Notes: a model not told the origin generated them from the sequence alone. A stretch of DNA of 13,985 nt from Anaerolineae bacterium (GCA_023382535.1 JAHDWA010000139.1:1-13985), one strand, 5' to 3'; shown: positions 1-6,597, counted from the first letter of the stretch. Translations and numbers: made by a program.

Positions 1-86
1 TCCAACTATACCAAATCCGAGGGCTGACCGCCAACCTTTTCAGACAGCTTCTAAGGACAAAAGTGCCAGCCACTGATCGTGGCAAG
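1..86. other. Non-coding tail downstream of ribX
   Basis: No gene start is visible here. On the minus strand, just after the ribX stop codon, a short 5-bp stem (GCCAC/GTGGC) is followed after six bases by TTTT. This could be a weak terminator but is too short to be convincing. The stretch AAAAGTGCCAGCCAC at about 59-73 recurs, with one change, at 9741-9755 (see findings). Confidence 0.4.
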
Positions 87-923
87 TTATCGCCGCCAGG
101 CCAGCAGCCAATGCTCCAGCCCGCTCACAACGAGGTATAAACACAGCGAGATGCCAGCCAGGGTAAAAAGCGCGGCAAACATCAGCGGCGTGTCAAATAA
201 ACCTTTGGACAGGTTGATCAAGAAACCCAGGCCCTGATCCGCCCCAACAAACTCGCCCACCACCGCTCCAATCACCGACAGAGTCACCCCAATTTTCAAT
301 CCACCTAGCAAAACTGGCATCGCCGCCGGTACTTCTAACATGATAAATGTCTGCCAGCGGTTGGCCCGCAGGGAGCGCATCAATGTTTTTAGACCGGCAT
401 CTACCGACCGGATCCCGACAATGGTATTGACCAGCACCGGAAAGAAAACCACCAGCGCACAAATCAGAACTTTACTTAATTTGCCGGAGCCAAACCAGAT
501 CACCAGCAACGGGGCAATTGCCACGGCCGGAATTGCCTGCGAGGCGACAACATAAGGCCCGACCAATCGCTCTAACAACGGGCTTTTAGCCAGGATGTAC
601 CCCAGCAGGGTAGCGCTGGTCAACCCCAGGGCTAAGCCCCCGACAATCGCCGCCAGGGTGGCCCGGCTGTGATGCCACAAAAGACCATTGGCGGCAATCG
701 CGCCGATTTCATTAAAAACGCTGCTTGGGTCAGGCAAAATAAAGGTAGGATAGTTGCCTATCCTTACAATCATGGACCACAAGCCGATGAGCAAAACAAT
801 CCCCACAGGCAAAGCAATTATTTCCAGGCTTACCTGGCGCCACCGCTTTTTCTTGGTTTCGCCAGCACGCAGGTAAGCTGGATGTGCTTTAGGTGACTCT
901 AAAACCTTGACCATCTCGTGCAT
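87..923 (-). CDS. ribX: ABC transporter permease, probable riboflavin importer subunit RibX
   Basis: An inner-membrane permease of the SsuC/TauC/ThiX type (binding-protein-dependent transport family), 278 residues from the chosen start. The first hydrophobic segment is at about residues 33-54, after a basic KKKRWRQ stretch. Further segments follow at about 88-112, 125-143, 150-170, 212-225 and 247-266. The EAA-type cytoplasmic loop that contacts the ATPase is at about 183-211 (LRANRWQTFIMLEVPAAMP). The reading frame is open up to a GTG at 1037, but that extension would run through two terminator-like hairpins. The ATG at 923 has a ribosome site GGGAAAGGG eight bases upstream, so I prefer it. 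Sequence alone would allow thiamine-precursor, sulfonate or nitrate transport. The FMN riboswitch directly upstream makes riboflavin the best call, matching the known RibXY systems. The binding protein and ATPase are not in the window. Confidence 0.85.
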   Translation of the reverse strand: MHEMVKVLESPKAHPAYLRAGETKKKRWRQVSLEIIALPVGIVLLIGLWSMIVRIGNYPTFILPDPSSVFNEIGAIAANGLLWHHSRATLAAIVGGLALGLTSATLLGYILAKSPLLERLVGPYVVASQAIPAVAIAPLLVIWFGSGKLSKVLICALVVFFPVLVNTIVGIRSVDAGLKTLMRSLRANRWQTFIMLEVPAAMPVLLGGLKIGVTLSVIGAVVGEFVGADQGLGFLINLSKGLFDTPLMFAALFTLAGISLCLYLVVSGLEHWLLAWRR

Positions 924-957
924 AACTAAAACCCTTTCCCAAACAAGCAATAAAAAT

Positions 958-990
958 GCCCCGAATGTAAGCAAGCGCAAACATCGGGGC
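958..990 (-). terminator. Second terminator-like hairpin in the ribX leader
   Basis: On the minus strand GCCCCGA plus TGT (990-981) pairs with ACA plus TCGGGGC (968-958) with one bulged T, leaving a 12-base loop. The 3' arm is followed by ATTTTTATT (957-949). It lies between the riboswitch terminator and the preferred ribX start, 35 bases before that ATG. It may be a back-up attenuator or a structure acting on the leader. Confidence 0.6.
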
Positions 991-1037
991 AGCAAAAACA
1001 AGCCGAGGCGTGGGGATTCCATAACGCCACTCCCCAC

Positions 1038-1071
1038 AAAAAACCCCGAAGTACAAATACGTACTCCGGGG
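1038..1071 (-). terminator. Riboswitch-associated intrinsic terminator
   Basis: Minus-strand stem of 11 pairs: CCCCGGAGTAC (1071-1061) with GTACTTCGGGG (1054-1044), one G-T pair, six-base loop, then TTTTTT (1043-1038). It begins about 50 bases after the end of the FMN aptamer and before the permease gene. It is therefore the likely expression platform: FMN bound, transcription stops. Confidence 0.9.
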
Positions 1072-1123
1072 CGGCTTTAATTTCAGAGGACAACCCAAAA
1101 TAATGGGAAGTCTGAATCAATCA

Positions 1124-1335
1124 CCTTCTCCCATCCGGACTATACCGTCGGCCTCAGAATTACACTGAGTCGGCGTCCACCGCCTGCCCCCGTGCTAATA
1201 GACGGGCAGATTAAACTTGGGGTTTTAACCTGGGAACCAGTGGACGTTCGCGGGCTTGGCTGCCCCCGCAGCCTTACCGCCGGTCGGGAATTACGGCCAA
1301 CTCTAACGGTTTGGCCACTCACCCTGCCCCGAAGG
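1124..1335 (-). promoter_or_regulatory. FMN riboswitch (RFN element)
   Basis: All conserved blocks of the FMN aptamer are present in order on the minus strand. They are CTTCGGGGCAGGGTGA at the 5' end (about 1334-1319), AATTCCCGACCGGCGGTAA (about 1294-1276), GCCCGCGA (about 1256-1249), GCCGACGGTATAGTCCGGAT (about 1152-1133) and GGGAGAAGG at the 3' end (1132-1124). The closing stem P1 pairs CCTTC with GAAGG. Helix P2 carries a longer than minimal arm (GGCCAAA.../...TTGGCC), and a variable stem region separates GCCCGCGA from the 3' conserved part. It binds FMN in the nascent RNA and, with the terminator downstream, represses the riboflavin permease when FMN is plentiful. Confidence 0.97.
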
Positions 1336-1355
1336 TAGATATTCGATTGAGCAAA

Positions 1356-1384
1356 ATTATAATGATTTACTTGGAATGTGTCAA
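1356..1384 (-). promoter_or_regulatory. Consensus sigma-70 type promoter for riboswitch-ribX
   Basis: Minus-strand TTGACA (1384-1379), a 17-base spacer, and TATAAT (1361-1356): a perfect match to the housekeeping consensus at ideal spacing. Transcription would start near 1349, about 14 bases before the first stem of the FMN aptamer. This fits expression controlled by attenuation rather than at initiation. Confidence 0.9.
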
Positions 1385-1414
1385 TAATAAGCGGCGACTC
1401 TTTTGCTGCTTAGT

Positions 1415-1443
1415 TTGGTTCCGTCCAAAAAGTATGCTAGAAT
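1415..1443 (+). promoter_or_regulatory. Probable promoter of the sulfotransferase gene
   Basis: TTGGTT (1415-1420), a 17-base spacer and TAGAAT (1438-1443). It would start RNA near 1450, about 30 bases before the ATG at 1482. It lies back to back with the ribX promoter. The match is moderate and untested. Confidence 0.45.
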
Positions 1444-1481
1444 ATGCTCCGTCACCCGTATTTTCCCAGGAAAGAGCTTTT

Positions 1482-2099
1482 ATGTTCAAACGGATTCAAC
1501 AACTATTTGGCGTTAAAGAAGAAACCAAACCGATTACAATTGTGTCAGGCTTACCTCGCTCGGGTACCTCCATGATGATGAAGATTCTGGAAGCGGGCGG
1601 CCTGCCGCCCCTCACCGACAGCATCCGTACAGCCGACACGGATAACCCCAAAGGCTATTACGAATTTGAGCGGGTGAAACAACTTCCAAAGGGCGACAGC
1701 GCCTGGCTTCTTGAAGCTCAGGGCAAGGCGGTTAAAGTAATTGCAATTTTTTTGCCGCATCTGCCTGCTGATTACAATTACCGCATCATTTTTATGCGGC
1801 GGGCCATGCCCGAAATTTTGGCCTCACAACGTGAAATGATCATCCGCCGGGGTGAAGACCCAAACCAAGTCAGCGATGAAGAGATGAGCCGGCTTTACGA
1901 GAAGCACCTTCATCACGTCAATACCTGGCTTGACCAGCAAAGCCATATTCAGCGCGTTGAAGTTCATTATAACCAACTTCTTCAAAACTCGCGGGTCGAA
2001 CTTGCGCGGATCAACCGGTTTTTGGGTAACACGTTGAATCTTGAAAAAATGGTCGAGATAGTGGATCCCAGCCTTTACCGCCAGCGCCGGCCAAGCTGA
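1482..2099 (+). CDS. Small sulfotransferase-family protein
   Basis: 205 residues from the ATG at 1482, which has AGGAAAG upstream; the open frame extends further left but through the riboswitch and promoter region. Near the N-terminus GLPRSGTS (residues 23-30) matches the phosphosulfate-binding loop that sulfotransferases use to hold the 5'-phosphosulfate of PAPS. YRIIFMRR...ILASQREM (about 100-119) resembles the second PAPS-binding segment, with a basic residue and a Ser at fitting spacing. The rest is charged and helical, and there is no signal peptide or membrane segment. Many Chloroflexota and cyanobacterial proteins of this kind have no known acceptor. It is short for the family (usually 250-300), so it may bind nucleotide without acting on a classical acceptor. 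It converges with the kinase gene four bases downstream. Confidence 0.75.
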   Translation: MFKRIQQLFGVKEETKPITIVSGLPRSGTSMMMKILEAGGLPPLTDSIRTADTDNPKGYYEFERVKQLPKGDSAWLLEAQGKAVKVIAIFLPHLPADYNYRIIFMRRAMPEILASQREMIIRRGEDPNQVSDEEMSRLYEKHLHHVNTWLDQQSHIQRVEVHYNQLLQNSRVELARINRFLGNTLNLEKMVEIVDPSLYRQRRPS

Positions 2100-2103
2100 A
2101 TCA

Positions 2104-3660
2104 TCAGGGTGCGCCGGGTTGGATGACAAAAGTGGCGGTAGCCACCGTCCGCCCGTTGACTTCTAGAGTAACTTTATACGGGCCGGGCTGGTAGCCGCCA
2201 GTTGGATTGTAATAGACCCAGGCTGTGCCGCTGCTGTTGTAGCCTGACGACCAGACATCCTGGTAAGCATCCAGCTCCGTATCCGCCCAGGTCCAGCGGT
2301 GAGCCCAGGTTGTGCCCGGTTTAATGTCATCGTAATCAAAAAAGAGATAAACCGGCTGCGTACCGGGCCGAAAAGAGGTTCCGATCTTTTCCGGTTGATT
2401 TTCGGCAGAAATTCCCTGGGCCAGACGCAGGTCAGTGAAAGGACTGTCCTCAGCAATTGTCGGAGCGCCCGGTGTGGGTAGGGGAATTAGCGTGGGGGTA
2501 TTGGCTGGAGTAGGCGTAAATTCGGCAGTGGGGGTTGGGGTGTTGGTTACTTGGGCTACAAGTGGTGCATTTACCAGGGGTTCTTCCTCTAATTCAGGCT
2601 GAGATGCAAGCGTAACAGTTGCTTGGCTGCTGGCGGCTGGTGCGGGTGTATTGACGGCGGCGGGCAGGAATGAATTAGATAGAGAGACAACCCAAAAACC
2701 CAGAACCAACAAAAGGGCAATCACCGGTATACCGGCCAAAAACCAAACCAAGGGACGTTTCCAAAAAGGCAGGGTTGATTGCAGGCCTGCTTCTTTAATC
2801 TGGGCCGCCGCTGCTGCGGGAGCGCGTACCGGGGCTGTTCCCTCAATAGCCACCGAAAGCGCCCGGACAAACTCTGCGCCGGTGTTGTAGCGCAACTCTA
2901 ACCCCTTTGCCAGCATCCGCCCGATGGCTTCACTTAACGGCAACGGAATGCTGGAGTTGACCAGGTGCAGCGGTCGAGGCTGCTCGTAAGCCTGCGCGTG
3001 CAGTACCGCTGCTGGCGTGCCGGTAAAAGGTGGTTTATCGGTTAACATCTGGTAGCAGAGAATTCCCAGCGCGTAAAGATCAGACTGGCGGGTTGGTCCC
3101 TGACCATGCACCCGCTCCGGGGCCATTGTTTCAGGGCAGCCAACCGCGAAACCCTGCTTGACCAAGCTGGTGCCCACCATGGCCTGGGTTTGTCCAAAAT
3201 CAGCCACGGTGGCGTGGTCGTTGGCGTCAAGGTAAACGCGGTAGGCTGACAGGTCGCCGTGAGTGATTGATTTTTGATGGGCATAATCCAGAGCTGAGGC
3301 AACTTGGCGGGCGATAATCAACATGCGCTGCGGGGAGAAAGGCCCTTCTTCCGCTAACACCTCGGCCAGGGGCCGGGCGTCAATTAACTCGCGGACAACG
3401 TACAGAACGCTGCCCTGTTGTTTGGCTTCATAAGTACGGACAATATTGGGATGCTCCAGCTTGGCCGTTTGTTTGGCCAGTTCTTTGAAGCGCCGCCCAA
3501 AAAATTCATCAAAGGTAAATTGATAAGCCAGCATCTTAACAGCTACCTCTGCCCCATCAAAACGACGGCGCGCCCGGTAGACAATGGCCAGATCCCCCCG
3601 GCCAATTTCCTCTTCAAGGATATAGTCTTGAAGCTGGATTTCTAATGTAACAGTAGTCAT
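2104..3660 (-). CDS. Membrane Ser/Thr protein kinase-like receptor with altered catalytic loop
   Basis: 518 residues. A Pkn2-like kinase domain spans about 13-272: glycine loop GRGDLAIV (20-27), ATP lysine in AVK (Lys42), catalytic loop HGDLSAYRV (134-142), DFG (154-156), MAPE (179-182) and SDLYALG (193-199). The loop keeps the catalytic Asp136. However, the Lys normally two residues later is Ser138, and the metal-binding Asn five residues later is Arg141, so activity may be weak or absent. A juxtamembrane stretch is followed by one membrane helix (about 304-326), a Thr/Pro-rich linker (about 335-402) and an outer C-terminal beta-rich, aromatic domain (about 405-518) ending in YKVTLEVNGRTVATATFVI. 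GGAG lies five bases before the ATG. It sits 11 bases after the P1 hydrolase gene, so the two are probably co-transcribed. Ligand and targets are unknown. Confidence 0.88.
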   Translation of the reverse strand: MTTVTLEIQLQDYILEEEIGRGDLAIVYRARRRFDGAEVAVKMLAYQFTFDEFFGRRFKELAKQTAKLEHPNIVRTYEAKQQGSVLYVVRELIDARPLAEVLAEEGPFSPQRMLIIARQVASALDYAHQKSITHGDLSAYRVYLDANDHATVADFGQTQAMVGTSLVKQGFAVGCPETMAPERVHGQGPTRQSDLYALGILCYQMLTDKPPFTGTPAAVLHAQAYEQPRPLHLVNSSIPLPLSEAIGRMLAKGLELRYNTGAEFVRALSVAIEGTAPVRAPAAAAAQIKEAGLQSTLPFWKRPLVWFLAGIPVIALLLVLGFWVVSLSNSFLPAAVNTPAPAASSQATVTLASQPELEEEPLVNAPLVAQVTNTPTPTAEFTPTPANTPTLIPLPTPGAPTIAEDSPFTDLRLAQGISAENQPEKIGTSFRPGTQPVYLFFDYDDIKPGTTWAHRWTWADTELDAYQDVWSSGYNSSGTAWVYYNPTGGYQPGPYKVTLEVNGRTVATATFVIQPGAP

Positions 3661-3671
3661 TCCTGCTCCAT

Positions 3672-4661
3672 TTAAGATAACAAATCGCGGAGGGCCGACA
3701 CGCCTGCCAACGAGGTGGCCTGCTGCACGGCATCAACAATAGCCAGAGCTGTGGCTTCAGCTCCATAGGCGCCGATGAAGTTAACTTCAGCCGCTTTCCC
3801 CTGACATGTAGCTAGAGCGAAAATTGTATCGCCATCAAACATGGTGTGGGCCGGGCGAACGGCACGAGCCAACCCATCATGAGCCATTTGGGCCACCTTG
3901 TTGACCGCCTCCTTTGAGAGCAAGGCATTGGTAGCCACGACGCCGATAATGGTGTTCCCAGAGCCGGTGAAGCTCTCCATCATCCGCATTTTCAATACTT
4001 GCATGGTATCAACAAAATCTCCATCTGGCAACTTTCGCGCCCCCGCAAGAATGGCTCCGCTGGCCGGATTGATCACATCTCCCAGGCAGTTGACCGCCAT
4101 CAGCGCACCGACCCACAGACTTTGTTCCAATTCAATCACCGCCGTACCGATACCGCCCTTCATCTGAGCTGCCTGGCCCAGGATTTTGCCAACTGTCGCG
4201 CCTGTTCCCGCGCCAATAGTCCCTGTAGCGCTGGAATTGAGATTGCCGGCCGCCGCCTGGCAAGCCGCATAACCCATCGTTCGATCAGGGCGGATGTCGG
4301 CCCGGCCAATGCCCAAGTCGAACAGCACGGCTGCCGGTACAACCGGTACCTGAGCTACACCGGCATTAAAGCCGATAGAATTTTCTTCCAGCCACTGCAT
4401 GACCCCGTCGGCGGCAGCCAGGCCAAAGGCGCTGCCGCCGGTCAGCAAGACCGCGTGGACTTTTTCGACCAGGTGCATAGGGCGCAGCAAATCAGTTTCC
4501 CGCGTGCCGGGTGCGCCGCCGCGCTGATCCACGCCGCCGACTGCGCCGGCAGGGGTCAAAATGACCGTGCAGCCGGTCGCTGCGGCAAAATCTTGGGCGT
4601 GACCCACCTGCACGCCGGGAATAATATTCAGCGAGTTAGACATTTTATAGGCTGTGATCAT
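3672..4661 (-). CDS. P1-family peptidase/amidohydrolase (DmpA/NylC type)
   Basis: 329 residues, close to family size. Members fold as inactive precursors and cut themselves before a Ser or Thr that becomes the N-terminal nucleophile; they hydrolyse beta-amino-acyl peptides, D-amino-acid peptides or oligoamides. Visible hallmarks are IIPGVQVGHAQD (13-24), GGAPGTRETDLL (48-59), LTGGSAFGLAAADGVMQWLEE (73-93), GTIGAGTGATVGK (147-159), AVNCLGDVINP (189-199) and GSGNTIIGVVATNA (233-246). The likely cleavage is between Asn236 and Thr237, as in the NylC branch rather than the Gly-Ser site of DmpA. There is no signal peptide. The ATG at 4661 has AGGGA just upstream; the later in-frame ATG at 4643 lacks a ribosome site. 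It is the first gene of an operon with the kinase. The substrate cannot be read from sequence. Confidence 0.9.
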   Translation of the reverse strand: MITAYKMSNSLNIIPGVQVGHAQDFAAATGCTVILTPAGAVGGVDQRGGAPGTRETDLLRPMHLVEKVHAVLLTGGSAFGLAAADGVMQWLEENSIGFNAGVAQVPVVPAAVLFDLGIGRADIRPDRTMGYAACQAAAGNLNSSATGTIGAGTGATVGKILGQAAQMKGGIGTAVIELEQSLWVGALMAVNCLGDVINPASGAILAGARKLPDGDFVDTMQVLKMRMMESFTGSGNTIIGVVATNALLSKEAVNKVAQMAHDGLARAVRPAHTMFDGDTIFALATCQGKAAEVNFIGAYGAEATALAIVDAVQQATSLAGVSALRDLLS

Positions 4662-4673
4662 TTTTTCCCTGTT

Positions 4674-4689
4674 TTGCGTAATCTTAGCA
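4674..4689 (-). promoter_or_regulatory. Probable extended -10 promoter of the hydrolase-kinase operon
   Basis: Minus-strand TGC followed by TAAGAT (4689-4681), an extended -10 with no good -35. The predicted start near 4674 leaves a leader of about 13 bases before the ATG at 4661. It is divergent from the cobU promoter. Confidence 0.4.
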
Positions 4690-4696
4690 CATTTGC

Positions 4697-4725
4697 TGGT
4701 AAAATAAACTTCCTCTTGCTATAAT
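4697..4725 (+). promoter_or_regulatory. Probable cobU promoter
   Basis: TGGTAA (4697-4702), a 17-base spacer, and an extended -10 of TGC plus TATAAT (4717-4725). The in-frame ATG at 4724 overlaps this -10 box, so it would lie upstream of the RNA start (about 4732). That supports the later TTG start for cobU. Confidence 0.6.
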
Positions 4726-4740
4726 GAGGCGAGGAAAAGA

Positions 4741-4789
4741 GAGGCGAAGCCGCGAGGGAATATTTGTCACTTCCTCGTATCTTCGCCTC
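4741..4789 (+). repeat. Long inverted repeat in the cobU leader
   Basis: Outer arms GAGGCGAAG (4741-4749) and CTTCGCCTC (4781-4789) pair perfectly over nine bases. After a three-base internal loop, CGAGGGAA (4753-4760) pairs with TTCCTCG (4771-4777) with one bulged G, leaving a ten-base loop. An alternative pairing is possible: CGAGGAA at 4730-4736 also matches TTCCTCG perfectly. There is no run of T after it, so it is not a terminator. It is not a cobalamin riboswitch, since none of that aptamer's conserved boxes is present. Confidence 0.75.
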
Positions 4790-4807
4790 ACCTTTGGGAG
4801 TCAGATT

Positions 4808-5419
4808 TTGGTCCAACCACAACTCACCTTGATTTTGGGCGGCGCCCGGAGCGGCAAGAGTGCATACGCCGAAAAATTGGCCGCTGAATGGGGCCAACAT
4901 GTGCTCTACATCGCTACCGCCGAGGTGGGCGACGAAGAGATGGCTCAACGTATCGCCGCTCACCGCCTGGCTCGTCCGGCTGCCTGGCAAACCCTGGAAG
5001 CGCCGTCTCATGTCGGCACAGCGTTGGCTGAAATTAAAGACACGCCAGAGGTGCTGCTGCTCGATTGTCTGACCTTGTTGACCTCCAACATCCTGTTGAT
5101 GCTGGAAACCGAACCCCAAGCAGTTATTGAAGCCGCCGTGCAGGCTGAGCTTGAAGCGATCCTGTCGGCGCAGGTGCGCCTGAATGCGCCGCTGATTGTG
5201 GTCTCAAACGAAGTGGGCCTCGGTCTGGTGCCCCCCTACCCGCTGGGCCGCATTTATCGTGACCTGTTGGGGCGAGCAAACCAGTATCTGGCCGCCCGGG
5301 CCAACCGGGTGGTTTTTATGGTTGCTGGACTAGCAATGATAATAAAGGATGAACCCCCTACCGGGGCAGGTGATGAGGGACTGCCGAGCGCGGAGCGCCC
5401 GGCGAGGATGAAAAATTAA
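4808..5419 (+). CDS. cobU: Adenosylcobinamide kinase / adenosylcobinamide-phosphate guanylyltransferase
   Basis: A cytoplasmic bifunctional enzyme of cobalamin nucleotide-loop assembly. It phosphorylates adenosylcobinamide and then transfers GMP to it. From the TTG at 4808 (GGGAG seven bases upstream) it is 203 residues; the family is about 180. It has the P-loop GGARSGKS (11-18), [19 protein letters not shown] (34-52) with the His expected to carry GMP at residue 52, then [22 protein letters not shown] (82-94) is Walker B-like, and [21 protein letters not shown] (132-152) is the conserved C-terminal block. The frame is open from an ATG at 4724, but that codon lies in the promoter. The last 20 or so residues, after VAGLAMIIK, are a Pro/Gly/charged tail not typical of the family. 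No other cobalamin gene is in the window, so it may serve cobinamide salvage. Confidence 0.93.
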   Translation: MVQPQLTLILGGARSGKSAYAEKLAAEWGQHVLYIATAEVGDEEMAQRIAAHRLARPAAWQTLEAPSHVGTALAEIKDTPEVLLLDCLTLLTSNILLMLETEPQAVIEAAVQAELEAILSAQVRLNAPLIVVSNEVGLGLVPPYPLGRIYRDLLGRANQYLAARANRVVFMVAGLAMIIKDEPPTGAGDEGLPSAERPARMKN

Positions 5420-5444
5420 ACTCATCCTTCCTATGGTGAGTTAG

Positions 5445-5870
5445 ATGCTTTCTTTAACCTTGGCTCAAGAACTTAAAGCGGCGGGTCTAACCTGGACTCC
5501 GGCCAAAAACGACTTCTTCGCCATTCCCGACCGGGGTCTGGATGACGGGGTGTACGTCATCAGTGATATGACCGTACTGGTTGAGCTGGTCAACGGCCAC
5601 TTGGCGGTGACTTTTCACGGCGCAGTTGAGTGGGCCTTGGACCATGTTTTTGTGTCTGACCTGGTTTGGCTGCCAACGGAAACGCAGTTGCGGGAATTGT
5701 TGGAACAGCGGCTCATCGGCGAGGCTGAGCCGGCCCTGCAATTGACCAGCACGGCTGATGGCTACTGGTGCGAGATCCGCTTTCGAGGGGAACGCATCCT
5801 TTTTGAAGCGTTTGGCGCGAATGAAGCCTACGCTACGGCTTTGTTGTATGTCTTGCAGAAAGAGGATTGA
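5445..5870 (+). CDS. Conserved hypothetical protein, 141 residues
   Basis: A soluble acidic protein without signal peptide or membrane segment. Notable stretches are the N-terminal LSLTLAQELKAAGLTWTP, NDFFAIPDRGLDDGVYVISDM (27-47), VTFHGAVEWALDHVF (55-69) and a C-terminal AYATALLYVLQK. It has a mixed alpha/beta pattern with several aromatic and acidic residues. From memory, close relatives occur in Chloroflexota, sometimes labelled 'pilus assembly protein CpaE'. I see no Walker motif or receiver domain that would justify that label, so I leave the function open. It starts 25 bases after cobU ends, on the same strand, with GGTGAG near the ATG, so it is probably in the same transcript. No terminator is evident before the convergent lutC. 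Confidence 0.8.
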   Translation: MLSLTLAQELKAAGLTWTPAKNDFFAIPDRGLDDGVYVISDMTVLVELVNGHLAVTFHGAVEWALDHVFVSDLVWLPTETQLRELLEQRLIGEAEPALQLTSTADGYWCEIRFRGERILFEAFGANEAYATALLYVLQKED

Positions 5871-5901
5871 AATCATAGGGTGGTCTAATCCTATCTCAGC
5901 C

Positions 5902-6597
5902 TCAGCCTGGAAAAATGATGACGTGGATTTCCTTCGGACCGTGAACGCCCATGCTCAGGGTTAGTTCAATATCGGCGGTGCGGCTGGGGCCGGTGATGAG
6001 GACAAAGTTGCTGCCCTCGGCAGTAATCCCTGGATTGGCGGCCAAAAAAGCAGGCAGGGAGGGATAAAGCTTCTGCGCCGGCAGCAGGGCAATATGCACC
6101 GGCGGCAAGAGCGAGGCCAGGCGGCCTCGGCCCGGACCGCTGACCAGGGCCAGAGTTCCCGTATCGGCCAGTCCTCCTTGCGCCCCGGTCAGGCCGACCC
6201 AAACGCCGTCCAGGCGCGCCAAGCCTGCTTTGCGCCCCTCGGCCTCAGCCGGTAAGTCATTGATTTCAACCGTAATGCCAGCTTCAGCCAGCGCCCCGCT
6301 GACCCAGGCCAGACCAAGTTCCTCACTATCCCAGGCTATAATTCGTTCCGCCTGATGTTTCTGTAAAATTTCCAGGATGATCGCCAAAACAGACCCGGTT
6401 TCTTCCAGAAGGTGAACATAGCCCGACAGCGCCCGCAGCTCCCGCGCAAAATCCTCTGCCATTTTCGCCAGCGGGGTATTGGTCTGATAGCTGTAACCCC
6501 GGAAAGAGCCGGGATGCTCAGGTGTAGCTGCTGGCAGATGCGTGTGGCCGAGGCTGTTTTTGAGACGATTGAGAAAGTTCTCTTGATTAAGGTTCAT
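5902..6597 (-). CDS. lutC: Lactate utilization protein C (LUD domain)
   Basis: 231 residues, normal for LutC. Together with LutA and LutB it forms the iron-sulfur lactate oxidation system first described in Bacillus (LutABC) and related to YkgEFG, converting L-lactate to pyruvate. The N-terminal third is helical. The LUD domain core follows, with AERIIAWDSEELGL (83-96), WVGLTGAQGGLADTGTLALVSGPGRGRLASLLPPVHIALLP in pieces over 133-173, ITGPSRTADIELTLSMGVHGPKEIHVIIF (201-229), and a Gly/Thr-rich loop typical of the family. It has no cysteine motifs, as expected. AGGG lies before the ATG. It is the last gene of the operon, 58 bases after lutB. Confidence 0.92.
   Translation of the reverse strand: MNLNQENFLNRLKNSLGHTHLPAATPEHPGSFRGYSYQTNTPLAKMAEDFARELRALSGYVHLLEETGSVLAIILEILQKHQAERIIAWDSEELGLAWVSGALAEAGITVEINDLPAEAEGRKAGLARLDGVWVGLTGAQGGLADTGTLALVSGPGRGRLASLLPPVHIALLPAQKLYPSLPAFLAANPGITAEGSNFVLITGPSRTADIELTLSMGVHGPKEIHVIIFPG

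Noticed and set aside
924..1037. N-terminal extension of ribX to the GTG at 1037
   Set aside because: It would translate through the T-run of the riboswitch terminator and a second hairpin; the ATG at 923 has a good ribosome site.
1311..1481. Upstream extension of the sulfotransferase frame
   Set aside because: It overlaps the FMN aptamer and both promoters; the family P-loop lies near the N-terminus only with the 1482 start.
2100..2103. Terminator between the sulfotransferase and kinase genes
   Set aside because: Only four bases separate the convergent stops and no hairpin with T-run was seen.
3999..4724. 241-codon plus-strand open frame
   Set aside because: Antisense to the P1 hydrolase, with no family resemblance; a shadow of GC-rich coding on the other strand.
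4732..4800. Cobalamin riboswitch before cobU
   Set aside because: The leader is too short and lacks the conserved boxes of that aptamer.
4724..4807. ATG start of cobU at 4724
   Set aside because: The codon overlaps a perfect -10 box and the added residues come from the leader hairpin; the TTG at 4808 fits the family N-terminus and has GGGAG upstream.
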